A stretch of 11,877 bases of DNA, taken from positions 1 through 11,877 of the forward strand of contig JAENXM010000033.1 of the NCBI GenBank assembly GCA_016649525.1, in the 5' to 3' direction. The notes below the pieces were generated by a model. That model was not told the DNA's origin. It did no database searches and worked only from the letters and a program-made list of their open reading frames with translations. The stretch's first letter is position 1. Each line of letters opens with the position of its first letter. This DNA comes from Actinomycetota bacterium. GTDB taxonomy: Bacteria > Actinomycetota > Geothermincolia > Fen-727 > Anoxymicrobiaceae. The position numbers were made by a program, and so were the translations under genes. Positions 1 through 6,402 of this stretch are shown here, one piece after another.

Positions 1-288
1 GGGGACTACGAGCGGTACTTCATCCGGGACGGTAAGCGTTACTGCCACATCTTCGACCCCTCCACAGGGCACCAGCCGCCGGATACCATGAGCGTCACGG
101 TGGTTGGACCGGACTCGATGAACGCGGATATCCTTTCGACGGCCCTGTTCGTCCTGGGACCGCAAAGAGGTCTCGACATGCTGTCGAAGGCGAAAGATTA
201 CGAAGCGGTGCTCGTTGACAGCAGTGGTAGAGTGGAGTCGTCAGAGGGGATGGCCGAGTACGTGATAGAGCTCAAGGATCAAGTGTGA
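1..288 (+). CDS. apbE: FAD:protein FMN transferase ApbE, C-terminal part (5' end outside window)
   Basis: The reading frame is open from base 1 to the TGA at 286-288, so only the last 95 residues are seen. They carry the C-terminal signatures of ApbE: the HIFDPSTG stretch near visible residue 17, and the SVTVVGPDSMNADILSTALFVLG block, whose Asp and Thr belong to the metal- and FAD-binding site in the family. ApbE uses FAD and Mg2+ to attach FMN covalently to a Thr of flavoproteins, such as the RnfG/RnfD subunits of the Rnf complex, outside the membrane. The internal ATG at 88 is not the true start, because the homology continues upstream of it. The gene overlaps the RseC-family gene by one base (TGATG), which suggests translational coupling within a redox operon. 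The family call is firm. The target flavoprotein is not visible here. Confidence 0.9.
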   Translation, partial: GDYERYFIRDGKRYCHIFDPSTGHQPPDTMSVTVVGPDSMNADILSTALFVLGPQRGLDMLSKAKDYEAVLVDSSGRVESSEGMAEYVIELKDQV

Positions 289-761
289 TGAAGTGTTCGG
301 GGACAGTGCTCGAGAGCAAAGGCGAGATAGCCAGCGTGCTGCTCGAATCGACCGGCTGCGACCAGTGCCGCGCGTGCGGTTTCGGGGCGGTACGGGAGAA
401 TAAGTCGATGGAGGTGAATGCGCAAAACAGGATCGGTGCCGGGAAAGACGACAGGGTCCATCTCGAGCTGTCCGGCAAAAAGGTAATGTCGGCCTCCGCG
501 ATACTTTTCCTGATACCCTTCCTGGCCTTTATCATAGGTTTCCTTCTCGGCTACTTCGCCCTAGGGCCGGTAGTCGGAACCCACTATAGAACGCTTGTTT
601 CCCTGGTCATCGGGTTCCTGTTTTTAGGCATCTCCTATTACCCGGTGCACGTTCTCGGGGAGAGGCAGGGGGACTTTGAGTTCGTTATCATCAACCTGGC
701 GACGGGGGATGAGCCCCCTACGCCGTTCGAGCCTCATAGGCCGCCACCCGATAACAGATGA
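288..761 (+). CDS. rseC: RseC/MucC-family (SoxR-reducing system type) two-TM membrane protein
   Basis: 157 residues from the ATG at 288; a GTG at 285 in the same frame would add one residue. Three cysteines at 24, 27 and 30 (CDQCRAC) lie in the N-terminal soluble part, as in RseC proteins. Two hydrophobic helices follow at about 69-92 and 102-121, then a short Pro-rich tail. In Enterobacteria RseC (RsxC-associated) helps keep SoxR reduced and modulates sigma-E. In anaerobes the family often sits with rnf genes. Its overlap with apbE points to a role in assembling or supporting an electron-transfer complex at the membrane. That role is inferred from context, as no Rnf subunit lies inside the window. 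The Cys cluster could bind a metal or Fe-S cluster, which the sequence alone does not show. Confidence 0.8.
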   Translation: MKCSGTVLESKGEIASVLLESTGCDQCRACGFGAVRENKSMEVNAQNRIGAGKDDRVHLELSGKKVMSASAILFLIPFLAFIIGFLLGYFALGPVVGTHYRTLVSLVIGFLFLGISYYPVHVLGERQGDFEFVIINLATGDEPPTPFEPHRPPPDNR

Positions 762-805
762 AGGCGACGGAACGCCAGCAGTTTTTCACTTGCGCCGTTA
801 CAGAT

Positions 806-834
806 TTGTAGGACCCCGAGCCGGAATGTTAAAT
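806..834 (+). promoter_or_regulatory. Possible sigma-70-type promoter for the EF-Tu-like gene
   Basis: TTGTAG at 806-811 and TTAAAT at 829-834 are separated by 17 bases, each matching its consensus at 4 of 6 positions. They lie in the 116-base gap after the RseC-family gene, in an AT-rich patch that stands out from the surroundings. Transcription would start near 841, leaving a leader of about 37 bases with a strong Shine-Dalgarno (AAGGGGAGGTG, 862-872). Matches this weak also occur by chance. Confidence 0.33.
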
Positions 835-877
835 TATTACAGTAAGTAAGCAACCACGGCCAAGGGGAGGTGGCAAA

Positions 878-1132
878 ATGCCGGAAGAGGAGATCGGCCG
901 CGTTACCCATTATTTCAACAAGATCAGCGTCGCAGCCATCGAGCTCACCGGGAACCTCGCGGTAGGTGACACGATCCACGTCAAGGGTCACACCGCCGAT
1001 TGGACCCAGGAAGTTGACTCGATACAGATCGAGCACGAGAACGTGGAGAAGGCGGGGCCCGGTGACTCAATCGGCATAAAGGTACCTGGGCACGCGCACG
1101 AGCACGACGTCGTGTACAAGGTAACCGATTGA
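878..1132 (+). CDS. Stand-alone translation elongation factor-like protein (EF-Tu domain 2 fold)
   Basis: 84 residues, with an ATG preceded at 5 bases by a very strong Shine-Dalgarno (AAGGGGAGGTG, 862-872). The whole protein matches the beta-barrel domain 2 of translation GTPases: an opening IGRVTHYFNKISVAAIEL strand pair, the GNLAVGDTIHVKG turn, and the AGPGDSIGIKVPG segment. The GTPase domain is absent, so it cannot hydrolyse GTP like EF-Tu. Small stand-alone proteins of this kind are known in Gram-positive and anaerobic bacteria, but I know of no settled function. A His-rich patch (HAHEHD, about 74-79) near the C-terminus is unusual and might bind metal; that is a guess. It is separated from the upstream redox genes by its own promoter-like region, so it need not share their function. 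Confidence 0.75.
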   Translation: MPEEEIGRVTHYFNKISVAAIELTGNLAVGDTIHVKGHTADWTQEVDSIQIEHENVEKAGPGDSIGIKVPGHAHEHDVVYKVTD

Positions 1133-1227
1133 CGGCTGGCAGGCCTCGTCAACTCGTATCGCACAGCCAGCGATGGGAAGTTGCCTTCTTTTTGTCCATT
1201 ACCGGCGTGTGAAAGGAGAAGAACGGC

Positions 1228-1548
1228 GTGGAGCTTGATGAAAACACACTGCGCGAGATGGCCGAGAAGCAGGCTGACGCGAAGATCGGGTTCAAGCGGC
1301 ATCTAGCTTCGTATCTTATTGTCAACGGCATGTTGATCATAATCTGGCTCCTGATCGCGATCATAAGCCACGGCGACGCGTGGTTCCCCTGGTTCCTCTT
1401 CCCGCTGGTAGGCTGGGGCATAGGGCTTTTCTTCCATGCCTGGAACACATATGGAACCGACAGGACCGGCGCGAAGCGGGAGGCTCTCGTTGAAAGGGAG
1501 ATGGAGAAAATGAAGTCCCGGTCTGAAAAAGGCGGGGGCGAGGCCTGA
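1228..1548 (+). CDS. 2TM domain-containing small membrane protein
   Basis: 106 residues. The start is GTG at 1228, set by AGGAG at 1214-1218, 9 bases upstream. The layout is that of the 2TM domain family: an amphipathic N-terminal stretch ending in KIGFKRHLASYL, a first membrane helix at about 28-47, a short aromatic loop (DAWFPWF), a second helix with the WGIGLFFHAW signature at about 63-72, and a charged Lys/Glu-rich cytoplasmic tail. The family is widespread and often found alone or fused to histidine kinases or LytTR regulators. Its biochemical role is unknown. The gene ends 3 bases before the stop codon of the convergent phosphoesterase gene. The family call is good; no specific function can be given. 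Confidence 0.75.
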   Translation: MELDENTLREMAEKQADAKIGFKRHLASYLIVNGMLIIIWLLIAIISHGDAWFPWFLFPLVGWGIGLFFHAWNTYGTDRTGAKREALVEREMEKMKSRSEKGGGEA

Positions 1549-1551
1549 TCC

Positions 1552-2316
1552 CTACAGGTGCACCAGCGCGGTCTGGTGCTCCTTGAAGAATCCCGCGTTT
1601 ATTACCCGTGTCCGGCCACGATACGCCTCGCTTGCGGCCGGGTTGTGTACGTGCCCGAAATAGTGAAGCCTCGGCTGGTATTCGTCCAGGTAGTCTAGCA
1701 GGTCGGCGCTCCCCACCTCGTCGCGGTTCGCAAGCCGGTCCCATGTCAGCTCCGGGATGGCTGGAGGACAATGGGTGCAAAGAACGTCGACGGGCCCGAG
1801 CGAACCCACCATCTTCGCGTATTCCTCCGGGTCCATCTCCCCCGGAAGACCGACCGTCCAGGGCCCGTGCGGGGTTCCGGATACGAGCCCGAACCTTTCT
1901 TCGCCGATCGTAACTACTGCTTCGTCCACGATTTCGACATCGCCTGTCGATAACTGCTTCAGAAGAGCCGGATCGTCCGTGTTTCCATAGAGTACGAAGC
2001 ACCTGCACGGAAGGCTCGAGAAGAAATCATCGTAACCCTGGACGATGAGCTCGCGCACTCGTTGGGATTGCACGCTGGTGCCGCCGGCGATGTCGCGTAT
2101 CGAGCGCCTGGCAAGCTCTTTTCTCCCCTTCGCAAACTCCATAAGCGCGAAGATTATTTGCTCCCTCGTGTAGACCTGCGAGAGTATCCCTTCGAACGTG
2201 CGGAAGTCGATGAGGTTCAGGTAGTCCCCCAGCAAGACGCCGGTATCGTCAGGACCGAGCTGAGCCGCGAGCGCCTCGTAAGCCCCGTGCACATCGGATA
2301 TGACCTTTACCGCCAT
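1552..2316 (-). CDS. Calcineurin-like metallophosphoesterase
   Basis: 254 residues with the ordered metal-ligand motifs of the superfamily: DVH at 8-10, GD at 30-31, GNTD at 111-114, CTHCPP with His 182, and GHVH at 221-224. These bind the two-metal centre that hydrolyses phosphomono- or diesters in the cytoplasm. No signal peptide is seen. The usual His after GN is Thr here; many small cytoplasmic members vary at this position, so activity is still plausible. The region at about 35-100 is a helical insert between the second and third motifs and may shape substrate choice. The ATG shares one base with the TAA of the upstream transglutaminase fragment, and GAGGAG lies just before it, so translation is probably coupled. 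The substrate cannot be deduced. Confidence 0.82.
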   Translation of the reverse strand: MAVKVISDVHGAYEALAAQLGPDDTGVLLGDYLNLIDFRTFEGILSQVYTREQIIFALMEFAKGRKELARRSIRDIAGGTSVQSQRVRELIVQGYDDFFSSLPCRCFVLYGNTDDPALLKQLSTGDVEIVDEAVVTIGEERFGLVSGTPHGPWTVGLPGEMDPEEYAKMVGSLGPVDVLCTHCPPAIPELTWDRLANRDEVGSADLLDYLDEYQPRLHYFGHVHNPAASEAYRGRTRVINAGFFKEHQTALVHL

Positions 2317-2561
2317 TACGTCTCCTCTATCGTTGGCATCTTGACGTAGAGGATCGGCATCGCTCCGTCCGCGGTGGCGAAGAAGGGCAGGTAGCGAGCA
2401 TCGGCGCCGACATGGTCGCTTGTCGTGTCAACCGATACCCAGCCTTTCCCCTCGATGTACGCCTCCGCCCAGACGTGGCCGCCCGAGTTGGACGCGAGCC
2501 AGCCGGCCACCTCTCTCGCGGGCAAGCCTGAGGTACGCTTCTCATGATTCATCCCGGCCAT
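2316..2561 (-). pseudogene. Transglutaminase-like fragment lacking the catalytic Cys region
   Basis: 81 codons that match only the C-terminal half of the transglutaminase-like core: SGLPAREVAGW, then GGHVWAEAYIEGKGWVSVDTT, which carries the His and Asp of the Cys-His-Asp triad. The family's catalytic Cys should lie roughly 15-20 residues before the SGLPAR stretch, but the frame begins with MAGMNHEKR and a stop (TAA) lies only 7 codons farther upstream. The first 20 bases overlap the end of pafC, which itself ends normally, so the 5' part of this gene appears deleted rather than frameshifted nearby. The end overlaps the phosphoesterase start. It may be a relic retained for translational coupling, or a shortened protein that binds but cannot catalyse. 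Being a remnant is the more likely reading. Confidence 0.7.
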
Positions 2562-3534
2562 ACACCCCCAACAACTCCGTTACCTTCTCCTTGACCATCA
2601 CTTCGAGTTCCCCCGGGGACTCTATCTGGAACCTGTCGCCGAACTTCAGCAGGTAATTCGAGAGCCAGGTGAGGTTGCGGGTCCTGAACTCTACAGTTAC
2701 CGAGCCGTCGGGGTTGTCCGTGAACACCGCCGCCGGCCACTCCTCGGCCAGCCGCCTGCCCTCCCTCCCCAAAAACCGCAGCTTCACATGGTGGGCCTTC
2801 CTCCCCGGCCTGTACTCGCCGACGAGCTCCGGGACGTAGAACTCCGCCTCAGCGCTCCTGGCCGCCTTATGCCCAGTGGGCTCCACCGACTTTATCCTGT
2901 CGAGCCTGAACAGGCGGGTATCCTGCGCGAGGTGACACCACGCCAGGAAGTACCAGTGACCCCTCGACCAGACAAGCGAGAAAGGCTCGACCTCGCGCTC
3001 GGTGACCTCGTCCCTGGAATAACTGTAATACTCGAGGACGATGTTCTGCCCGATTTCGATCCCCTTCTCGATCTCTTCCCACCACCTGCCGGAGTAGGAA
3101 TCCAGCTCCACCTCAATGCGCTGTGCTATATCCTCGACATCGCCCTTTTGCTCCTCGGAGAGAAGCCCCTCCACCTTCTCGAGCGCGGAACCCAGCGGAC
3201 CTTTCTCCTCGAAGAACCCGGCGCTGATGAGCGCCCGGCCCGCGACCAGGAGCGTCAGAGCCTCCTGTCGCGTCACGGTAAGGGGCCGGCGGAAATAGTC
3301 CGCCATGCTGAGATAGACCCGGTCTCCCTCGATGCGGCGATCAATCAGGTCCAAAGGGGTATAAGAGGGAAGGCCGCAGAGCCAGAGAGTGTCCAGGTCT
3401 TCCATTAGCTCTTTTTCGCTGACGTCGAGCGCGCGGCACAGCTCTCCGATGGAGGCCCCTTCTTCCCTCAATATCAGTGGGACCATGATCAGCATGCGGT
3501 TGATCCTGGCTGCAACCCTATCCATCCTCACCAC
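2542..3534 (-). CDS. pafC: WYL-domain transcriptional regulator, PafC-like
   Basis: 330 residues. The N-terminal 60 or so form a helix-turn-helix-like region (GASIGELCRALDVSEKELMEDL). A middle helical linker follows, and then the WYL domain, whose core reads HWYFLAWC at about 193-200 (WYF in place of WYL) followed by RLFRLDRI. A WCX-type C-terminal extension (from about 245) ends the protein. In Actinobacteria PafB and PafC act together as an activator of the DNA-damage response, with the WYL domain thought to sense a nucleic-acid signal. The start is GTG at 3534, supported by GAGG about 7 bases upstream within the end of pafB; the two genes overlap by 17 bases. The pair order and domain layout favour PafC over a lone WYL repressor. 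Confidence 0.82.
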   Translation of the reverse strand: MVRMDRVAARINRMLIMVPLILREEGASIGELCRALDVSEKELMEDLDTLWLCGLPSYTPLDLIDRRIEGDRVYLSMADYFRRPLTVTRQEALTLLVAGRALISAGFFEEKGPLGSALEKVEGLLSEEQKGDVEDIAQRIEVELDSYSGRWWEEIEKGIEIGQNIVLEYYSYSRDEVTEREVEPFSLVWSRGHWYFLAWCHLAQDTRLFRLDRIKSVEPTGHKAARSAEAEFYVPELVGEYRPGRKAHHVKLRFLGREGRRLAEEWPAAVFTDNPDGSVTVEFRTRNLTWLSNYLLKFGDRFQIESPGELEVMVKEKVTELLGVYGRDES

Positions 3535-4516
3535 CCAGGGACCTCAGCACGCCCTGCAGGCGCTCACGCGCCATCGCCACGAGTTCCGGCGGGGATATTA
3601 TCCGGGCGTCGGCCCCGAACTCGAGGACCCAGTCTACGAACTCCTCCGGGTCGCCGACCCTGTAGGTGACTTTCAAGGTCCCGTCTTTCAGCCGCTTGCT
3701 CGTGACGACGTTGGCGCGGCCGCTTTCGAAGGCGAACGCGAGTCTGGGGGCGAATGAAACCCTGGCCTTCACCTCTTCCTCACACGGAAGCAGCCATTCC
3801 CATCTGGCCTCTTTTTGAAGGTCGAAATCAGTCGGTACTTCGAAATCCGCCGAGCGCGGTGATTTCTTGTTTCTCCCGACTTTCGACGTGATCCTGTCGA
3901 GCTTGAAGCACCTGACCTCCTCCCGTACGCGGCACCTCCCGACGAGGTACCAGGAACCGCGTCGGTTGAGCAGGCCGTAGGGCTCGACTTCGCGCTTCAA
4001 GGGTTCTCCTGCGTCGAGAGACCGGTAGGAGAAAGACAGGACTTTTCTTCGTACCAGGGCGTCGAGGATAGTGTCGAGTGTTCCTCGTTCGCGGGGAACA
4101 TCGACCCAGCGCATCGAAGGTACCTCCAGTTCGGGATGTCCGGCGCGGGCGTCGAACGCAAGCTTCAGCATCGCAGAGTGCGCCGGCCCGCTGAAAGGGG
4201 TACCAGACCCCAGGAAGAGTCGCGACACCATGCCGAGCGCTATCCTCTCCTGCGGCGTTAGGTCGATCTGGGGAAGGTAGTACTTCTCCCGGCTGATCGT
4301 GTAGCCGACTTCCTCCCCACCCGCCGCGGTAACCGCTTCGAGCTCGATGCCCATGTCGCGGAGCTCGTCCTTGTCACGCCCGAACATGCGCCTCAAGGCC
4401 TCGCCGCCGCCCTCGTGGTCTGCGTAGACAGTGGTGCTTAGCTGCTCCAGGGTAACTGGATGCCCCCGGTCAAGGAGGTACGCGGTGAGATTTATGAGCC
4501 TCTCGATCTTATCCAT
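3518..4516 (-). CDS. pafB: WYL-domain transcriptional regulator, PafB-like
   Basis: 332 residues from the ATG at 4516, chosen because GAGG lies 7 bases before it; an in-frame GTG at 4522 is the alternative. The N-terminus has the PafB pattern: a first helix reading RLINLTAYLLDRG, then RRMFGRDKDELRDMGIELE (about 42-60) ahead of a GYTISREKYYLP strand. The WYL core is SWYLVGRCRV near 188-197, followed by FKLDRIT. With the next gene it forms the PafBC pair, which activates DNA-repair genes on damage in mycobacteria. In many actinomycetes these genes lie beside the Pup-proteasome genes; here they are flanked by an acyl-CoA dehydrogenase and a phosphoesterase instead. A terminator upstream separates it from the dehydrogenase, so it should have its own promoter, but I saw no convincing one in 4517-4581. 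Confidence 0.85.
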   Translation of the reverse strand: MDKIERLINLTAYLLDRGHPVTLEQLSTTVYADHEGGGEALRRMFGRDKDELRDMGIELEAVTAAGGEEVGYTISREKYYLPQIDLTPQERIALGMVSRLFLGSGTPFSGPAHSAMLKLAFDARAGHPELEVPSMRWVDVPRERGTLDTILDALVRRKVLSFSYRSLDAGEPLKREVEPYGLLNRRGSWYLVGRCRVREEVRCFKLDRITSKVGRNKKSPRSADFEVPTDFDLQKEARWEWLLPCEEEVKARVSFAPRLAFAFESGRANVVTSKRLKDGTLKVTYRVGDPEEFVDWVLEFGADARIISPPELVAMARERLQGVLRSLGGEDG

Positions 4517-4581
4517 CGTCACGCCTCTGGCCGCCGCAGGCCCGAAGGGGGTCGTCCAGGCAGGTCGATGCCGTCAAAGAC

Positions 4582-4611
4582 AAAAAGGGGGCAGCCTGAG
4601 CTTTCGCCCCC
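4582..4611 (-). terminator. Rho-independent terminator of the acyl-CoA dehydrogenase gene
   Basis: Read on the - strand, GGGGGC (4611-4606) pairs with GCCCCC (4592-4587) and is followed directly by TTTTT (4586-4582). A short inner stem AGC/GCT may extend the hairpin. It starts 18 bases past the dehydrogenase stop codon, so it should isolate that gene from pafBC downstream. Confidence 0.8.
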
Positions 4612-4628
4612 GCACCAGCGCGATGTCA

Positions 4629-5780
4629 CTACTTTCCGACCAGCAGGCGGCCTACTATCCAGCGCTGGATCTCGCTGGTCCCGCCGCCCAGGGTCCCCAG
4701 CTTCGCGTCCCTGATGGCCCTCTCGACCGCGTATTCCTTCGTGTAGCCGTAGCCGCCGTGGATCTGTACCGCTTCCTCCGCCGCCTTCATGGCGACCTCG
4801 GTGATGTAGAGCTTGGATACAGAGGCCATGAGCGGGTCCATGATGCCCTGGTCCTTTGTCCAGGCCACGTTGTAGAGGACCCAGCGGGAGGTCTCGAGCC
4901 ATACCTTCATGTCAGCGAGCTTGAACTGGATCGCCTGGAAAGAGGATATAGGCCTGCCGAACTGCTTTCGCCCTTTCGCGTACTTGATGCACTCCTCGAG
5001 CTGGACCTCCATGCCGCCGATGGCGGGCGCCAGCATGACCGAGCGCTCCCACTCGAGCGTCGCCAGCGCGACACCCATGAAGCCCTTGTTCTCCTCGCCG
5101 AGCAGGTTCTCCACGGGGACCTCGCAGTTGTCGAAGATGAGTTCCGATGTAGGCGACGAGCGGTTCCCCATCTTGTCTATCTCCTTGCCGATAGAGAAAC
5201 CCGTGAAACCCTTCTCGATTATGAATCCGCTGATCCCGGCGGAACCCTTTTCCTTGTCGGTCTTGGCGAGCACCACGAACACCTCTCCTATGGGTCCGTT
5301 CGTGATGAGAGTCTTCGTGCCGTTAAGGACATAGTAGCCGTCCTTCTTCTCCGCCGTGGTCAGGATGCCGGCCGCGTCGCTCCCCGCCTCGGGCTCGGTC
5401 AGGCCAAGGCCCGATATCCACTCGCCGCTCGCGATCTTCGGCAGGTACTTCTGCTTCTGTTCCTCGTTGCCCAGTTGCCAGATCGGGACGCCGCCTATCA
5501 CCACGTGCGCCCCCCAGGAAAGGCAGAAGCCAGAGTCCACGCCGCCGTAACCGAGCGCCTCTCCAACGACGCAGGTATCGACGACGCTCGCGCCGCTACC
5601 ACCGTACTCCTCTGGGAAAGGCAGGCCCATGTAGCCCAGCGCCGCCGCCTTGTCCCAGACGTCGCGGTCGAACCTCGCCTCTTCGTCCCTCTCCGCGGCA
5701 CCGGGGGCGATCTCCTTCTGCGCGAACTCGATGACCTGTTGCTTCATGAGCTTCTGCTCATCGGTGAAACTGAAATCCAT
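4629..5780 (-). CDS. Acyl-CoA dehydrogenase (FAD-dependent)
   Basis: 383 residues, the usual length of the family. An N-terminal helical domain opens with FSFTDEQKLMKQQV. The beta domain carries GLTEPEAGSDAAG (about 126-138), and the C-terminal helical domain carries RKQFGRPISSFQ, the flavin-contact stretch GGYGYTKEYAVERAIRDAK (342-360) and GTSEIQR. The enzyme oxidises an acyl-CoA to the 2-enoyl-CoA and passes electrons to electron-transfer flavoprotein. The residue before GTSE, Glu in short/medium-chain enzymes, is Gly 366 here. Glu 245 in LEWERS aligns with the catalytic Glu of isovaleryl-CoA dehydrogenase, so the isovaleryl/long-chain arrangement is likely. The ATG at 5780 has GGGAGGT about 8 bases upstream. 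The gene stands alone between a promoter and a terminator. Exact substrate is unknown; succinyl-like or branched acyl-CoAs are only possibilities. Confidence 0.92.
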   Translation of the reverse strand: MDFSFTDEQKLMKQQVIEFAQKEIAPGAAERDEEARFDRDVWDKAAALGYMGLPFPEEYGGSGASVVDTCVVGEALGYGGVDSGFCLSWGAHVVIGGVPIWQLGNEEQKQKYLPKIASGEWISGLGLTEPEAGSDAAGILTTAEKKDGYYVLNGTKTLITNGPIGEVFVVLAKTDKEKGSAGISGFIIEKGFTGFSIGKEIDKMGNRSSPTSELIFDNCEVPVENLLGEENKGFMGVALATLEWERSVMLAPAIGGMEVQLEECIKYAKGRKQFGRPISSFQAIQFKLADMKVWLETSRWVLYNVAWTKDQGIMDPLMASVSKLYITEVAMKAAEEAVQIHGGYGYTKEYAVERAIRDAKLGTLGGGTSEIQRWIVGRLLVGK

Positions 5781-5816
5781 CCAGTTACCTCCCTCTCAAT
5801 TACAAATCGAACGATA

Positions 5817-5822
5817 ATTATA
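5817..5822 (-). promoter_or_regulatory. -10 box (TATAAT) for the acyl-CoA dehydrogenase gene
   Basis: A perfect TATAAT reads on the - strand at 5822-5817, inside an AT-rich run, 36 bases before the dehydrogenase ATG. Transcription would begin near 5810, giving a leader of about 30 bases that holds the GGGAGGT ribosome site. No good -35 is seen at 16-18 bases, where the 3' end of the DUF35 remnant lies. Confidence 0.45.
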
Positions 5823-5824
5823 TA

Positions 5825-6028
5825 TCACTCATCCGGCACAAAGTAGAAGTCGCGGATCCTTCCGGTCCGCTCTTCAGGGGGGAGGAACTCTGCGCGAACA
5901 GGCATACCGACGTAGAGCTTTTCGAACTCGACGTTCTTGATGAAAGCAACGATCGGATATCGCGCCTCCTCCAGGTAGACACCGCCCTGGCAGTACGGGA
6001 CCTCGGTCTGAAGTTCAGAGAGCGAGAA
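5825..6028 (-). pseudogene. Start-less remnant of a DUF35/OB-fold (acyl-CoA-associated) protein
   Basis: Between a stop at 6031-6029 and the TGA at 5827-5825 lies an open frame of 67 codons with no ATG, GTG or TTG near its beginning. The peptide (…EVPYCQGGVYLEEARYPIVA…, then KLYVGMPVRAEF…RDFYFVPDE) looks like the C-terminal OB-fold of DUF35 proteins: the strand pattern, the VGMPVRAEF turn and the aromatic F-x-F-V-P end. DUF35 proteins have an N-terminal zinc ribbon plus OB-fold and usually partner thiolase-like enzymes in acyl-CoA metabolism. The zinc-ribbon half is missing here. The location just upstream of an acyl-CoA dehydrogenase fits a once-functional acyl-CoA gene cluster that has decayed. 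The DUF35 assignment rests on pattern recognition only. Confidence 0.5.
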
Positions 6029-6047
6029 TCAGGACCTGGCCTCCAAT

Positions 6048-6383
6048 CTACCATCTGTCCACGAAAGGTCGGAAATACGAGAGAAAAGAGTACTCGGCGA
6101 GAGCGCTCTGCCGTTCGAGGTGCTTCTTCTGAAGAAAGCCCATGTCCCGTCTTTCCCCCTTTATCCCCTCCAGGTCTATCTCCTGCACCAGCTCCCGGTT
6201 ACTGCTCTCGAGTTCTGCAACGCGAGAATGGTATTTAAGGATGAAGATAGCTACGAGGCTCTCTCCCTCATACCGGCCGGTCGTGCCACACCGCCCGCAC
6301 CTGTGCTCTCCACTCTCGAGGACGCCTACACCCTCGAGAACCGCACCGCAAAACGCACATTTCTTCTCAACTGTCTGGTCCAT
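6048..6383 (-). CDS. Hypothetical zinc-ribbon protein with a coiled-coil segment
   Basis: 111 residues. Two Cys pairs, CAFC (9-12) and CGRC (29-32), 16 residues apart, form a probable zinc ribbon. A hydrophobic stretch follows (SLVAIFILKYH, about 42-52), then a charged segment with heptad-like spacing, RVAELESSNRELVQEIDLEG (about 54-73), suggestive of a coiled coil, and an aromatic end (SYFRPFVDRW). No signal peptide or clear membrane helix is present. The ATG at 6383 has only a weak ribosome site (GCAGGT close to the start), but no better start is available before residue 80. It lies 19 bases after the 79-residue gene, so the two are probably cotranscribed. I do not recognise the family. The architecture suggests a small protein- or nucleic-acid-binding adaptor. 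Confidence 0.55.
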   Translation of the reverse strand: MDQTVEKKCAFCGAVLEGVGVLESGEHRCGRCGTTGRYEGESLVAIFILKYHSRVAELESSNRELVQEIDLEGIKGERRDMGFLQKKHLERQSALAEYSFLSYFRPFVDRW

Positions 6384-6402
6384 GGTACCTGCAACTGCCG
6401 GC

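Noticed and set aside
1175..1193. Hairpin GGGAAG…CTTC followed by five T, as a terminator after the EF-Tu-like gene
   Set aside because: The stem has only four Watson-Crick pairs plus possible G-T pairs, too weak to claim.
1560..1579. Inverted repeat GCACCAG…CTGGTGC at the convergent gene ends, as a two-way terminator
   Set aside because: The 7-base stem is within the last codons of the phosphoesterase and has no T-run on either side.
1361..2008. A 215-codon Arg-rich frame on the - strand
   Set aside because: It runs out of frame through the phosphoesterase gene and into the convergent 2TM gene. Composition is that of a frame shadow.
2788..3408. A 206-codon open frame on the + strand opposite pafC
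   Set aside because: Antisense shadow of a well-supported WYL regulator gene, without a recognisable domain or ribosome site.
4431..5846. A 471-codon open frame on the + strand
   Set aside because: It lies opposite pafB and the acyl-CoA dehydrogenase, both with strong family matches. Its translation is low-complexity Arg/Leu/Asp sequence typical of an antisense shadow in GC-rich DNA.
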